This document shows positions 1 through 11,473 of a DNA stretch of 64,000 nucleotides, piece after piece. Position 1 is the stretch's first letter. Each line of letters starts with the position of its first letter. The position numbers and the translations under genes were made by a program. Source of the stretch: Pristionchus mayeri (Eukaryota; Nematoda; Chromadorea; Rhabditida; Neodiplogasteridae). The DNA lies in the NCBI GenBank assembly GCA_036245805.1, contig BTRK01000004.1, positions 18,786,001 to 18,850,000 on the forward strand. Reading direction: 5' to 3'. The notes below the pieces were generated by a model. The model was given only the letters and a program-made list of their open reading frames with translations, was not told the DNA's origin and ran no database searches.

Positions 1-31
1 AATTTTTAAGAACACACAAAGGATGCAAGTA

Positions 32-1281
32 TTAGGTTGAACAGAAAGTCTTTATAAACTGTTTTGCTCGATCACTGCTCAGTGCACGAGACCTTTGGTG
101 TTCCCTCGCCTCTAGTGAATAACACATGACAAAGGGACTATGTGGTCAACAACTCCCCATTCCACGCCTTTCATTCTGCCACTAGTAAGACCACGATGTT
201 TGTTCCCACGGCCTTGCACATCCGCAACGTTCTGTTATTCGTATTCCTCTCTCACACTACAATGAAGGAATAGGAACGTCATTTGGCTGAAGTGTACGAT
301 TCATATGCCACTCACTACCAGACCATGCCCAATTGGTACCAACTCTTCGAGAAGGGGGACTTTTCCATGGATGATCATGACCGGTCTGGGAGGCCACCCG
401 AGCTGGATTTGGATGCGCTACGGATCGTAGTGGAATTGGATCTTTTCCAAATACCCGCGACATGGCAGCCACACTTGGGGTATCGCAAAGCACCATCGTA
501 AAATGATTGGTCTCCATTGGCAAGAAGAAGAAGCTAGGCCGTTTAATACCCCACAAATTGACCCAAGGCCAATTTGACCACCGTGTCGACGATTCCCTTT
601 CTCTACTCACTTTTCACGCTGGAGATCGATGGTTGGACCGTCTCATAACAGGGGTCGAGAAGTGGGCCTGCTATGAGAATCACCATAGGAGGGCACAGTG
701 GGTGGATGCCAATGAGACCCCACAGGGCGTCGCAAAGCCTGACCTTCACCCTATGAAAATCTTGCTCTCTGCCTGGTGGGGAGTGGATGGCCCGATTTAC
801 TGGGAGCTCCTACCCGAGAAGCGGATTATTACTGGATATGTCTACACTAAACAACTACGGAATCTCAAGAAGAAATTCGCACAATCTGCCCTGAACGGCA
901 AGAAAGTGTACAATCAACACGATAACGCCCGACCACATGTTGCACGGCAGGTCAAGCAGGAGCTGTCCAAATAAGGCTGGATGGTTCTCCCTCATACACC
1001 GTATTCTCCTGACTTGGCCCCTTCGGATTATTGGTTGTTCTCGGATCTGACCCGTCATCTCGATAAGAGATCCTTCACTTCCCGTGGGGCGATCGAGGCC
1101 GCACTCAAGCAATATTTTGATTCGCGCCGAGATGGGTTCTATAAGGAGGGAATCCATAAGTTGCCTGAACGTTGGAGATTTGTCGTAGATAACAATGGTG
1201 AATACGTTTTATTTCGCTTTTGCGCTTTATTGTCAGAAGAAGGGAAATAAAAAGTTTATAAAGACTTTCTGTTCAACCTAA
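32..1281 (+). mobile_element. mariner transposon, inactive
   Basis: The element is bounded by inverted ends starting TTAGGTTGAACAGAAAGTC (the left end, and its reverse complement at 1250-1281) and flanked by TA on both sides, the target duplication typical of Tc1/mariner. At 1250 bp it has the usual length of a full mariner. The interior encodes a decayed transposase. Its ends differ in sequence from the two other mariner types in this window, so it is a separate family. Confidence 0.9.
283..1250 (+). pseudogene. mariner transposase remnant
   Basis: Pieces at 283-501, 507-974 and 981-1250 read as a mariner transposase. Seen in the sequence: a block reading ITGVEKW where the family has the first catalytic Asp (D replaced by V), HDNARPHVA with the second Asp, and YSPDLAPSDYWLF with the third. 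This is the DD34D arrangement. The 507-974 and 981-1250 pieces are in one frame, separated by a TAA at 972-974, and the N-terminal piece lies in another frame. Loss of the first catalytic residue together with a stop and a frame change means it cannot make active transposase. The family assignment is secure; the exact start cannot be seen. Confidence 0.88.
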
Positions 1282-1283
1282 TA

Positions 1284-2201
1284 AATTCGATATTTCAGCA
1301 AGAACCAACATTTCTTACTCTATCTCCTCAATCCCAATAATAACCACCAAGTCTCCATGAGCGAGATGAAAATGATATCAGTCGAGACGAGATTAGGGAA
1401 GACGTTCCGTCGAAAGCCGATCATGGGGAGATTGGTGATCTCCAGTGCATGGGAAAAATAGATATATCGCCATATTTGAACTCGGTAAAATAATAGTCAT
1501 ATAGCTTGATTATTAAATCTTCGATTTGCGCAACCGATCAAAGATTTCTGATGATGTTTTTCCCTGCAGCTGTGTTCCCCTGTGAGCAATCAGCCTTCTG
1601 CGTTCAGTTACATGTCGATTCATCTTACTATACGCCATATTCCGACTTCTTTTCCCTTTCCTTGCAGTCCTTTGCCTTCTCTCACCACTAGTGACATCCT
1701 TACGCCAAAGTAAGTGTCTAAATTAACTAACATAAATTAACTTCAGACGCATATCGAGAATCATTCCGAAAATCCCTCGATTGCAGTGTTGCTTAACTAC
1801 GATAGCTTCAACCCAAGCAGCAAACATAACACATTTCAGAGAGAAAGAGGTAAAACTTGCCGTTCCTCCAAGAGGTCACCAAAACAGTCAGGGCATCTGA
1901 ATTCACCTTCTGATCCCCCTTGCCTTTCAGACATTACCATAATATTTTTAAAAAGCGAAAACTATCGATTTCTGAACTTTATGTCGGTTATTGGAACGGA
2001 CTTTCCTGCGGATATTTTGTGGAATTTTCCGATGTTCCGTTGGGTCTGATCACTGATATTCATATCATTCCTCGAATCTGTTACAGTTTGCATAAATATC
2101 TTGGATTTTACTCCGTATTGCGTAATTATCGCTACTTTGTGAAATACAATGTTTTCATAATTGAATAAATGTTACAAATCAAATTAATGCGATCCATCAA
2201 A
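1284..2201. other. spacer with no recognised gene
   Basis: AT-rich sequence between the mariner and the receptor gene. Short open frames at 1786-2049 and 1920-2168 overlap each other, lack recognisable motifs and have no clear splice partners. I see no RNA gene or repeat. Confidence 0.5.
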
Positions 2202-3585
2202 TCAGATAAAAGATAAGGCTGAGACAGTTATTTTTGTGTGAACAAGTTCAAATCTCTTCTTGATTAATGCCATGAGTCCTCTTCGGTAGTCAGAGATGAG
2301 AAGAATGATCACAGTGGCATCCCACATGGGGAAACAAGTGACTAGAGGGATGCTCAGATCGGGGAAGATGCCGATGGGAATTCCGAGGAATGGACAGTTT
2401 ATGCAAAGCAGATATGGAACGAACACGAAAAAGACCGGAACAGAAGTCTGAATGAATAAATAACTTTCTTTCTTAGAATAATGACAAACCTGAACGCATA
2501 ATGCAATTAACAATCTCTTCTGTAATACTCGAGCTTTTGTTGAGCCCACGTATGTATGTCTCAGGCGAATGAATGTGCAAAACCCAAGCATGAAGGCGAA
2601 TGTTAGCGATCCGATCATGATAATATTATTAATGAGCAATGTAACAGTAGTTGTAATATGAATACGATTGCCTAGCTGAAAGAAAGTATATTGTAAAAAT
2701 GTTTTCCTTGCGACACTGTTTCTAGTATGTGATTGTGAGGGCGAGAGCGAGATAAATACATTACATCTCGCCCTCACAATCACATACTAGGTATACAGTA
2801 CTAAAATTATCAGCTCACCCAGTGCTCGTAAACAAGCCATGCATTTTCGATTCTTTTCCCATACTTTCTCCAGTATTCATCAACAACTTCTCTCCTTCGT
2901 TCCGAAACAACACCTCCAGATGTCCCGTAAATGCACAAATTATACCTGAACACTAAAACAGTAATTTTGATTTTCTTAATCTTTCATGACCAGGAAATGA
3001 CAATTCCCGTGATTCCGAATACGAGAAGGGCGATGATTTTCTTGTTAGAGAAGAGCTTAATTAGATGAGGCCAGACCACAGACACGTATCGGTAAAGGAA
3101 ATGGAGCGAGAGAAGCATAAAGGGAAGGGTTTGAAAGGCACTGTACATAGCCGTAACTCTCTGAACGTTTTTCGTCAATTTACTACAGGAGTGCTTACTC
3201 TATCATCAATAATTGTATCAGTGACAACGCCTTCTGTATGCCCAACAACTACGACGCACTGTAATGTAAATAATTCACAAAATCGCTGTTCATTTTCCAT
3301 TTTTTCCGTACCGGATTAACGAGAATGTGTAGAAGGACGAGAAAAATATCAGTGACGGTGAATATTGAGAGTAAATATTTATAGGTACCCAACTGAGAAC
3401 CAGAAAATTTCATGATTGCGAAGAGTAGCATAAAATTGAGGAGAATTCCTCCCGCTGAAATATATTTAACTGAACAACATGCAAGGGCTTCATTCGTCTC
3501 TTGTATTCAAAGTAGTTCGTTAAAAGATTAGCGTACCTGCGTTGACTCGCTCAAATTGTTTCAGAACCGTCATGAAGGGAAGCAT
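2202..3585 (-). CDS. str-type 7TM chemoreceptor
   Basis: A predicted seven-transmembrane G-protein coupled receptor of the nematode STR superfamily, expected in chemosensory neuron membranes. The exons read on the minus strand from an ATG at 3585. The early part has GTYKYLLSIFTVTDIF then a short NP turn (3313-3460), the signature of TM1-TM2 in this family. An exon at about 2990-3175 carries LLSLHFLYRYVSV (TM3). About 2820-2945 gives the YGTSGG extracellular loop. About 2490-2676 holds a TM followed by KARVLQKRLLIALCVQ, and 2202-2447 holds TM6-TM7 and the ISDYRRGL tail. Introns are about 45-150 nt with GT..AG ends; one donor is a weak GTCATG. No stop or frame break is visible, so it may be functional. 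The ligand cannot be inferred. Confidence 0.82.
2722..2790. repeat. perfect hairpin inside a receptor intron
   Basis: An inverted repeat with stems starting CTAGTATGTGATTGTGAGGG and a loop of about 10 nt sits in the intron before the last two receptor exons. The near-perfect match suggests a recent short foldback MITE insertion, with CTAG at both ends. Confidence 0.75.
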
Positions 3586-3707
3586 TATGATATTCGAAAT
3601 TACTTCCTGTCAGATTAGGAGCAGTTGCCGGTTTCCCCGAAAAGCATAAGTACAATCTTGTGCCAAATGTCTTGTGGTACACAATGACTAAAGTGCAAAA
3701 ACCTTTC

Positions 3708-3905
3708 CTATGCAAATGCCATCATCGTCTGAGAAGACATGTTGAGTAATTCATTCACGTTCTGAGTAGGTTGAATGACAAATCGGTACAATGTCACGAA
3801 TGCAAGAATATCAAGAATATCAAGAAAAAATAGAATTAGTTGTGTGCTAGGTTTCATAGATAGAACCATTGAAAATATAATACTTTCGAAATACATTGAA
3901 AACAT
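3708..3905 (-). other. unrecognised hydrophobic ORF upstream of the receptor
   Basis: An open frame of 65 codons with one strongly hydrophobic stretch (LILFFLDILDILAF). It is on the same strand as the receptor but has no matching splice junction to it. It may be a relic of a neighbouring receptor gene or chance. I do not assign a function. Confidence 0.2.
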
Positions 3906-4052
3906 AAACTATATCGGTTTACTATCCGAAGAAGCAAAATAGGGGAATGAAGTAGAAGGATGGGACATACGATCCGAACCCATTTCGTGTGAAGTCCCAT
4001 CCTGCGATCGTGATGCCGAAGGAATCGGCCAAACCCGCAACGTTCACGTTCA

Positions 4053-4296
4053 TTAAAGGAGGAACAAAGCCAAAAATCAAATGAAAAGCGTTCATATGCA
4101 CGGTCTAAATCTCCTCAACGATAAGAAGCTCCAAAATTTTCACATTGATATCTCCATTCCGAACAGAGCTATCGGCTGGGAGCCAAATCAGGGAAAGCTC
4201 AGGCAACGAGCGAGAGAGCACGCTATTTGAAGAGAGTTCTCCGCTAATTGAAACATATTACAACCGGGCGCGCGTTTGACTTTACTCCTCCTTTAA
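4053..4296. mobile_element. MITE, TTAA-bounded, copy 1
   Basis: About 244 bp bounded by TTAAAGGAGGA and its inverse TCCTCCTTTAA. A second copy in opposite orientation lies at 56641-56892 with clear internal similarity (for example a CAGGGAAAGCTCAGG block). TTAA at both ends suggests a piggyBac-type or similar target choice. It has no coding capacity. Confidence 0.8.
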
Positions 4297-4321
4297 CGAG
4301 AGCCCTTGCAAGAACAAAGGA

Positions 4322-4570
4322 TTGCAATCAATATCAGAAAACCACTGCATCCATGATGTGAAGCTGGGCAGATATCACGTTGATAACGACGAAAAGACAA
4401 AGGAAGTACTGAAGTGTGCAGTTTCGATCGATGAACTGGCTGAGCAGATCCGTGAACGTTGTATTAAATCCCTCGGACGGAAACTTGTCGCTCCTACAGC
4501 CGTAAGTACCCACTCAGACAATTTTGGTTGTTTTAACTCTGTTTAGTTGAAAGTTGAAAGAACAATGTAG
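4322..4570 (+). CDS. unrecognised gene end, two exons
   Basis: An open exon ending at 4501 with a consensus GTAAGT donor, a 45-nt intron (4502-4546, ending GTTTAG), and a final 8-codon exon ending in TAG at 4570. The exon is charged and looks coding (it contains SIDELAEQIRERCIK). The true 5' end is not clear: the MITE at 4053-4296 lies directly upstream, so earlier exons may have been cut off. I do not recognise the family. Confidence 0.4.
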
Positions 4571-4977
4571 ATCAAAAAGATGAGAGGAACAAATTGTGAT
4601 GTTACTAGTCTTTGATTGAGATTGAGCATCCTTAGGTTCCCATTTTTTGAACTCACTCTATCTTTTGAATGGACAAATTCGTATAAGGACCTGAAAATGG
4701 ATGATATAAGACGTTAATAATACTGATTTCTCGAGATCGTGAGGAGTTATGAGTGTCGGGCTAAAATATGAATTATCACCCCCGCAATACATCTGACTAC
4801 ATAGCGTATCCTTGATATACCCGAGATAATGTGAAAAAAGTACCGGCTCTGGTGTCCTCGTGATTGAATCGTCTACTCGAGCATCGCGCTGTTTCGGCGG
4901 CCCCTGGGAATCGACCTGTAAGTTCATTTATCAAAACTCTTTCATGATATTGGTCAGAAAGGGCGAATGCGCGTAGC
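4571..4977. other. spacer left of the Polinton
   Basis: AT-rich, with no motif I recognise. Minus-strand frames at 4658-4927 and 4797-5039 could hold an exon after an ACAG acceptor near 4920, but the two possible frames give unrelated peptides and neither resembles a known family. Confidence 0.4.
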
Positions 4978-5203
4978 TTACGATTTTCTGAGGATTTGCG
5001 TTTTTCCTTCGAACCATCGTAGGTTAGTAGGTTTGCCAAGCAGCGGTCTGCCAGAAATGAAGCGGTGTATTCTGCCGACGCTTCTGCCGATAAGAATAAC
5101 GAAAACTGTCAGCGGCACTAGTAGAGAAATGAAGAGTGAGAGCAAGAGCCTTTCCCTCTCAAAGAAATCAGAAGAGTTGCTCAATATCTCGCCATGTGGC
5201 AAA
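4978..5203 (-). CDS. possible membrane-protein exon, unrecognised
   Basis: A minus-strand open exon that follows a plausible acceptor (ATCCAG) and ends at a consensus GTAAGC donor. It encodes a single hydrophobic segment of about 20 residues (SLFISLLVPLTVFVILIG) followed by a basic tail, the layout of a single-pass membrane protein. No upstream ectodomain can be read because repeat sequence begins at about 5330. It may be a leftover of a divergent gene at the left end of the Polinton or of a host gene. Confidence 0.3.
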
Positions 5204-5389
5204 CATCTGGATGGATTTTTTGTTTCATTTCAATTTGCTTCCAAATCTGTAAGAATGCTCCTCTTCCATCTAATCACACCCTCGAACTTCGGGCGAATTC
5301 TACTCATGAGTATGATATGATGTTGCTCTAGCGAAACGAGGGTTTCGGCGGTAGAGAAAGAGAGTGAACGAACTATGGGGGCGAAAGAA

Positions 5390-5560
5390 GACCCGCTAAC
5401 GGGCTGAGCGCGAGAACTCGCGTGCTGAGAGAGACGCCAGAGAAAGAGAGTGGCTATCAATTAGAGAGGGAGAGACACGGGACGAGCTCTTCGTGTTCCC
5501 TTGCGCCTCGGTGACAAATCGACCGGATGGCCTAGCGGTAACTCCCTCGCGAGCAGCTCA
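5390..5560 (+). repeat. flanking repeat with tRNA A-box-like motif, left copy
   Basis: The stretch from GCTGAGCGCGAGAACTCGCG to TAACTCCCTCGCGAGCAGCTC recurs in the same orientation at 17187-17344, and part of it at 17098-17165. It contains TGGCCTAGCGG, which fits the internal A box of tRNA genes, and a GA-rich lead-in. It is possibly a tRNA-derived SINE; a B box is only weakly visible. It lies just upstream of the first polymerase exon and may hide or replace the polymerase start. Confidence 0.6.
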
Positions 5561-5626
5561 CACGAGTGTGAATAAACACCAGAGTAGCGAGAGCAATAAA
5601 AATGAGCGCACATTGCGCCTTTCAAG

Positions 5627-8600
5627 AATCCGCTTCTCATTGATGGCGAACTTGCGAATTTGGATGATCTCTACGAGATAGAGGATGAAGATGAGTCGTA
5701 CTGCGTGAGATTCCGAACCAAGCAAGTGGAATCCACGATCAGTATAAGTGACCGTGTGGAAAAGTCGGCTAATCCCGAGAGACTTTTTGATTTGGTAAAA
5801 CAACCCAATAATTCATAAATTATGTGATATAACCGCAGATTATGGGGGATTTAATCGAGAAGACTCGAGACGATACTTTCGAAAATCCGCATGTGGCTGT
5901 CTCAGTGATACAAGACAGCACTACTAATGCGTTTCATCTTCGTTTCACCGAATTGTCCAAAATAACGCCATCGGTTATTCGAAGGGAAATGGAGATGAGT
6001 GCCCAATCAAATAATCTGCCCAGTCCACTGGTTCACAGCCAGGTTGGAATAATTTATATTTCGCTGGAAATGACTATCTTGCCAGCTTTCTGTGAGAATC
6101 TCTCATGTGGATGTTCCCCGAGTCTCAGGGAAGCGCAAGTACGCTGCAAATACAAACGATGATTACAATATCACGCCGATTAGCGGTAAAAATCCGTCAT
6201 TTATTTTTTCCACAACTGCTTCACGTAGGAGTTGACTACTGCTTGCCAAAGGCGATTGAAGTCGGCATCGCATATGTTAATCGCGAAGTAGATCGGAAGC
6301 GATGGAGGAGGCTATCGCGCTCGGACGGGCTACTAGCTACAGATGCGATTCGTCTCCAAAAGCGCTCCAAGATCAGCAAAAATCGCGATTATGAGATCGA
6401 GGATGTCAAGGTGTTCCAGAAGATGCTGTTCAAGGTTGAATATATTCTCTTGCTTCTCTATATGAGGTCAATTTAGGATCAAATACAGTTGATAGTGTTC
6501 GATGGAACGAAGATTCGCGAACCCCTGTTCATAGGGCCGTACTTTGGATCTGAGCGCTCTATCGGTCTCAGACTGTCGAACGGACATTTTGACCATATCA
6601 AGAAGATATCGTCGTTCTTTGGTGAATTTCAATTAGGATTCGGAGTACATTCGAGGATCTGTTCTTGCTCACTCTTATCAATGTGAATCACAGGTTCCAA
6701 GTACTACTGCGCCTTCTGCGATGTACTCTACAACACCGAGAGGAGTCACTACAACTGCAGAGTTAAATGCCAGAGATGCGGTGAGAAGGACTCGAAGGAT
6801 TGTATCGGAGACGAGGAGATCAAGTGCGATACTTGCGATGGAGATTTCCTGACGCATGCATGCTTCGATAATCATCTTCGTCCAGGTAAGAAATGAGTGA
6901 GACATGTGAACAATTGATTTTTTTTTATCAAGGAGTACTCGGCGGCAAACCATTTTGCAATGCTGTATCTCGATGCGATGACTGCGGTGCTAGAATCATA
7001 GAGGATCGCACGGGGCGACCCCACAAATGTGGATATTCATTCTGCAATCAGTGTCAGACTGATGCGCCCATAGGCCACACCACCTGCTTCATCTCACCCA
7101 TTCCTCCTCTGAGCGACAAATTTGTGAAGAAGACCATTGTCTTCGACATCGAGGTAATACATCAATAGAGTAGTCACCCAATGCTCAAAATACGCAGACA
7201 ACCGTCGAGGAGGTGGATATCATGAGGAAGAAGAAGCCCATGAAGATGAAGCGCCACAAGCCCAATCTCATCATCGCGTTTCGCTCCTGCGAGCACTGTG
7301 AGACCAAGCTCCCTTCGTCTCCTGATGACTATGAGTTGTCGTGTGATGAGTGTGGTGGACAGAAGCTTCACCAATGGAATGCCTTCGATGATCCTGAGAG
7401 GAACATCATGAAGGAATTTGTGGACTGGCTCTTCTCTCCAGTTCACTACTCATTCACCGTGATCGCGCACAACCTGAGGAGGTAGGGGTCGATAGATCCA
7501 GCTCGAAAATCAATATTAATACAGCTTCGACGGGCAGTTCATCATCCGACAAGTCGCCCAGGGCGCTCCTCTCAGAAAGGAGGATCTCGTTCTTGTCGGG
7601 CGAAAATTGATGTTCCTCAAGGGGAATGGCGTTCGATTTGTTGATTCACTCAACTTCCTCGCCATGCCCCTTGCGGCCTTCAGTTCGACGTTCGACATAA
7701 AGGAGATGAGTAAAGGTTAGATCAGCATACTGACAACATGTAAAAATGAAGTTCAGGCCACTTCCCCCACTCCTTCAATCTCCCCGCCAACTACAACTAC
7801 ATCGGAACGATCCCGCCTCTCGACGCATATCTATCCGCAAACATCAAGCCCTCACAGAAGGCGGAGGTGTCGAAGTGGCATGAGTCAGTGGTGGATCAGG
7901 TCCGATTTATTTTAAGTTTTTGTTTTGTTATAGTGATTCTAGGAATTCAATTTCCGCGAGCAAATTTCGGCCTACTGCTTGTCGGATGTTCTCCTTCTGC
8001 ATGAGGGCGTGAGAAGATTCGATGAGGATTGCTATGCTTCAACTGGGGTTCGCGTCTTCCACGAGTCGAGAACATGCGCCTCAGCTGCGATGAAGGTAGT
8101 GTATAGGTTGACTATACTAGAGTTGAATCATTATTTGCAGGTGTTCAGGCGGAAGTTCCTCACTCCCGACACCTTGGCCATCGAGAGGAAGGCTGCTGCG
8201 AAGGAAAACCAGTCACGAATCGCTCTCAAGTACCTCAGGTAGTTTGATGTACAAAGATAATAATGAGCGACATTGATTATTAGTTGGCTGCGTCATTCAA
8301 CGGGAGAGAAGATCCAAGATGCTCGGAACGGTGGGGAGTATCAAGTCCCAGGAACGAGATACAAGGCTGATGGTTACGTGGAGGTAGAAGGAGGCCGTGG
8401 GAAGATCTACGAGGTATTGCATGAAAAAGGCTTTTACGAAATGCATATTTTAGATCTACGGAGACTACTACCACGCATGCAGCTGCAGGTACAACGACCA
8501 CAATCTGATTCTCGGTCTCTCTGCGTACGAAATTCGCAACCGAGATCGGAAGAGAGTGGAGACAATCGAGAAAGCAGGCTACGATGTGGTGATCGTGAGA

Positions 8601-10387
8601 GAATGCGAGATCCGCCAGATGCTCAAGGAAGATCAGCTCATGACCGAGTACTTCGAGAGCTGCGATCTCCAGGTGTGAAACATTCAAGATCTGGGAATAT
8701 TTATATATTCAGGACCCGCTACAAATCGAGGAAGGCTTCTCAGGAGGCAGGACCGAAGCGTTCAAGATCTACCAGAAGTGCGAAGAGAACGAGGAGATAG
8801 TCTATGTGGATTTCTGCTCTCTCTACCCGACCGTGAACAAGTACGAGCCGTATCCGGTCGGACTAGGGGGAACCATCGCTGGAGATCAGTTTACTGTACC
8901 TCTCTCTCGTCCTGACGATCTGAGAGTGGATGGATTTGTCAAGTGCAAGATCCTCCCACCGAGGAAGTTGCAACTCCCTGTGCTCATGATCAAGGCGGGA
9001 GGGAAGAACTGCTACGCTCTGTGCAGGACTTGTGCACTCGACCAGAATCCCATCGGTAGATGTGAGCATGGAGATGAGGAGAGGGAGATGGCGGGTGTCT
9101 GGAGTTCAGTGGAATTGAAACTGGCCCTCGAAGAAGGATATGTCATCACACGTGTCTACCAAGTGAAAACTACATCTTTTCGAGTATAACAACTGTTATT
9201 TTCAGGCGAGACACTACGACGAGTGGCGCCAGTATTCGATCTCAGACGATGGCACTGTTCGTCACGGAGTTATGTCTGAGTACATGAACTTCTTCATCAA
9301 GAAGAAGACAGTAGGTAGAGAACGAAAATCGTGAACCAATTTTGGGAATATCAGGAAGCATCTGGATGGCCGCGCGCTAATATGACACCAGAGGAGAAGC
9401 AATCGTACATCGATGAGTATGCTCAGAGGGAGGGAATTATCCTCGATGCAAAGAAGATTGAAGCTGGAAAGAAGCCCGCGGGTCGCCAAGTTAGCAAGTT
9501 GATGGCCAACTCACTTTGGGGGTGAATAGTAAATGAAAAAACAGTATGTCAAATACTACTTATTGCCAGGAAGCTCGGGGAAAGATATAGACGTCGCTCG
9601 AATAAGATCTTTCACAACCCGCACGAATACTACTCCTTTCTGAAGAGTGCTGATAATGAAATTCTCGATGTGGTGGTGCTCACCGACTACAAGGTACACT
9701 GAAGAATCTATGAAATCTCACTCATTCATTCCAGGTGCTGGTGGTGTACATGGTGGTCGAGGAGGCGGTGGAACCAATTAGCACTACGAGCAAGGCCTCT
9801 GCAGCTCTCACGACGGCCTATGCACGGGTTCGACTCTACAAGGCAATGCGCAGAATTAAGCCCGAGTCGATCCTCTATTGTGGTAAGTTCGCACCCATTT
9901 CTCTTAGCGTTTTTCTTCATAGATTGATCTATTTTTCTTTTACTTGCAGATACAGACTCAATTATTTTCATCAAGAAGAAGGCCGAGAAGAACCCGGTGG
10001 AAGATCTGATGGGCCCGTTCCTGGGTGATCTCACAAGCGAGATCCCCCCAGGGAGGCAGTTGTGTGGAGTTCGTAGCTCTCGCTCCCAAGACCTACGCAT
10101 ACAAACTGCGAATGGAAGATGGATCGGAGAAGGAAGTTGTCAAGTGTAAGGGGTTCCCCCTCACTTGCGAGGCCTCGGAGAAGATCAAGTTCGAGGCAAT
10201 GAAGAAGATGGCAGAGAAGATGGTGAAGGGTGAGCATGCCGAGCCGATCTCCATCAACTACGAGATGTTTGGTATTAACAATGAGCATGAGGTTCTCAAC
10301 ACGTCCATAGTCAAGCGATTAAACGTGTCATTCACCAAGCGCTGTTTTGTATCGAATAGCTTCGAAACGGTTCCGTACGGGTATTAA
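5627..10387 (+). CDS. Polinton protein-primed DNA polymerase B, about 20 exons
   Basis: Replicates the element by protein-primed synthesis. About 1,290 codons are spread over some 20 exons with 40-60 nt GT..AG introns. In order: N-terminal part (5627-6440), a Cys-rich region (6700-7160), exonuclease motif I as FDIE (about 7145), HNLR..FDG (about 7470-7530, Exo II), YC.SDV (about 7975, Exo III), palm motif A as DFCSLYP (about 8812), motif B as KLMANSLWG (about 9500), and motif C as YCDTDS split by an intron at 9891-9948. The first coding exon is not identifiable; the earliest clear exon starts after CTTTCAAG at 5626. In the last exon the frame changes within the C6 run at 10044-10049, so the end (10070-10387, with PKTYAYKL) is out of frame with motif C. 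The many introns contrast with the intron-less genes that follow. Confidence 0.9.
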
Positions 10388-10510
10388 TGCGTGTTCATCA
10401 TTGTTTTCATTTACATGTATCAATTTAGTTGTTTTGCTTTTTTCATAATGTTGTCATTCATACTATATTGCCAATCGCGTACTCTTTCATCGTCGAAGTA
10501 AAGACTTACC
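10388..10510. other. spacer between polymerase and ATPase
   Basis: 123 bp, AT-rich, with no coding frame. It separates the intron-bearing polymerase from the compact morphogenesis block and is the only plausible place for a promoter or trans-splice site serving the latter. Confidence 0.5.
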
Positions 10511-11131
10511 ATGGAATGGCCCTCATGCCTATTGGTGACAGGACCGAGCGGATGTGGAAAAACACAGCTAGTTTTTAAAATATTGAATAATCTGAATGAG
10601 GCGTACACCGAACGCCCTAATGTCATCATTTTCTGTTACAATGAGTTCCAAGATGCATACAATCTCTTATCCGGAGTAGAAAATGTGATTTTTATCCAGG
10701 GCTTGCCGGACATCGGTTTACTGAGGAAACATAAAAAATCGAAGCCTTTGCTCGTTTTAGATGATTTGATGGTGCAACTCTCTAAATGGGCGGATGCTGA
10801 AAATTTGTTCTCTGTTTTGTCGCACCACTTTGATATGTCTATAATAGCGATTATACACTCGATATTCTATTCAAAAACCATTCGCAACTTAAGAATTCAT
10901 TGCAGTTACCTGGCTCTGTTTAAGAATAACCCAGATCGTTTAGCTATTCGAAACCTGGCCACTCAACTGTTTCCAACAAACAGGACCCATTTCATTTCTT
11001 CTTACGAAGACGCTACTCACGAACCACACAGCTATCTTTTCTGCGATTTGCATAAGAATACTCCCGACACGTTCCGACTTCGATCTACTCTGTTCACGAA
11101 CGAAATTGGCTATTGTTATTTGCCAAAATGA
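10511..11131 (+). CDS. Polinton genome-packaging ATPase (FtsK/HerA type)
   Basis: 206 aa, intron-less. Walker A reads GPSGCGKT at residues 11-18 and Walker B reads PLLVLDDLM near residues 79-87. A conserved IIHS block follows, where the family's sensor region lies. Family knowledge: these ATPases drive DNA into the capsid in Polintons, adintoviruses and related double-jelly-roll viruses. The start is ATG at 10511. Its stop overlaps the next ORF's start as ATGA at 11128-11131, indicating a tightly packed transcription or translation unit. No break is visible in the frame. Confidence 0.9.
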   Translation: MEWPSCLLVTGPSGCGKTQLVFKILNNLNEAYTERPNVIIFCYNEFQDAYNLLSGVENVIFIQGLPDIGLLRKHKKSKPLLVLDDLMVQLSKWADAENLFSVLSHHFDMSIIAIIHSIFYSKTIRNLRIHCSYLALFKNNPDRLAIRNLATQLFPTNRTHFISSYEDATHEPHSYLFCDLHKNTPDTFRLRSTLFTNEIGYCYLPK

Positions 11132-11472
11132 GAATTCCATTTTGGAGTAAAAAGGTTATTGCTGATTTGCGGAAGCTTAGACGAAAGCTCATCAAAAACG
11201 AAAAGATTCCGGACACATTACTTCATGATAATCTCGTGATTTGTTTGATTGAAGCTCTGTGTAACTTACTAACCCATGAAAAGCTGGTGTTACGTATCAA
11301 ACAGAAAACTCCAACAACTTTCGAACCCAAACTGCACAAATTAGCGAATTGTAGAAATATCAATCAGGCAAAACGCATTGTTGAGCATTCCGGAGCAGGA
11401 TTCCTACCGGCTATCATTCCGATTATTGCATCCGTTGTAACTGAGATCATCGCACGCAATGGCTTTTCGTAA
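11128..11472 (+). CDS. small basic Polinton protein with C-terminal hydrophobic segment
   Basis: 114 aa, rich in Lys/Arg in the first half, then a Gly-flanked hydrophobic stretch (GAGFLPAIIPIIASVV) at the C-terminus. Small basic proteins with this layout recur between the ATPase and the other genes in metazoan Polintons and adintoviruses. They are usually regarded as minor virion or membrane-active proteins, but the role here is inferred only from layout. Its ATG overlaps the ATPase stop by ATGA. No introns. Confidence 0.6.
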   Translation: MRIPFWSKKVIADLRKLRRKLIKNEKIPDTLLHDNLVICLIEALCNLLTHEKLVLRIKQKTPTTFEPKLHKLANCRNINQAKRIVEHSGAGFLPAIIPIIASVVTEIIARNGFS

Positions 11473-11473
11473 A

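Noticed and set aside
8280..8687. 135-codon minus-strand ORF
   Set aside because: Antisense shadow of polymerase exons that carry conserved motifs.
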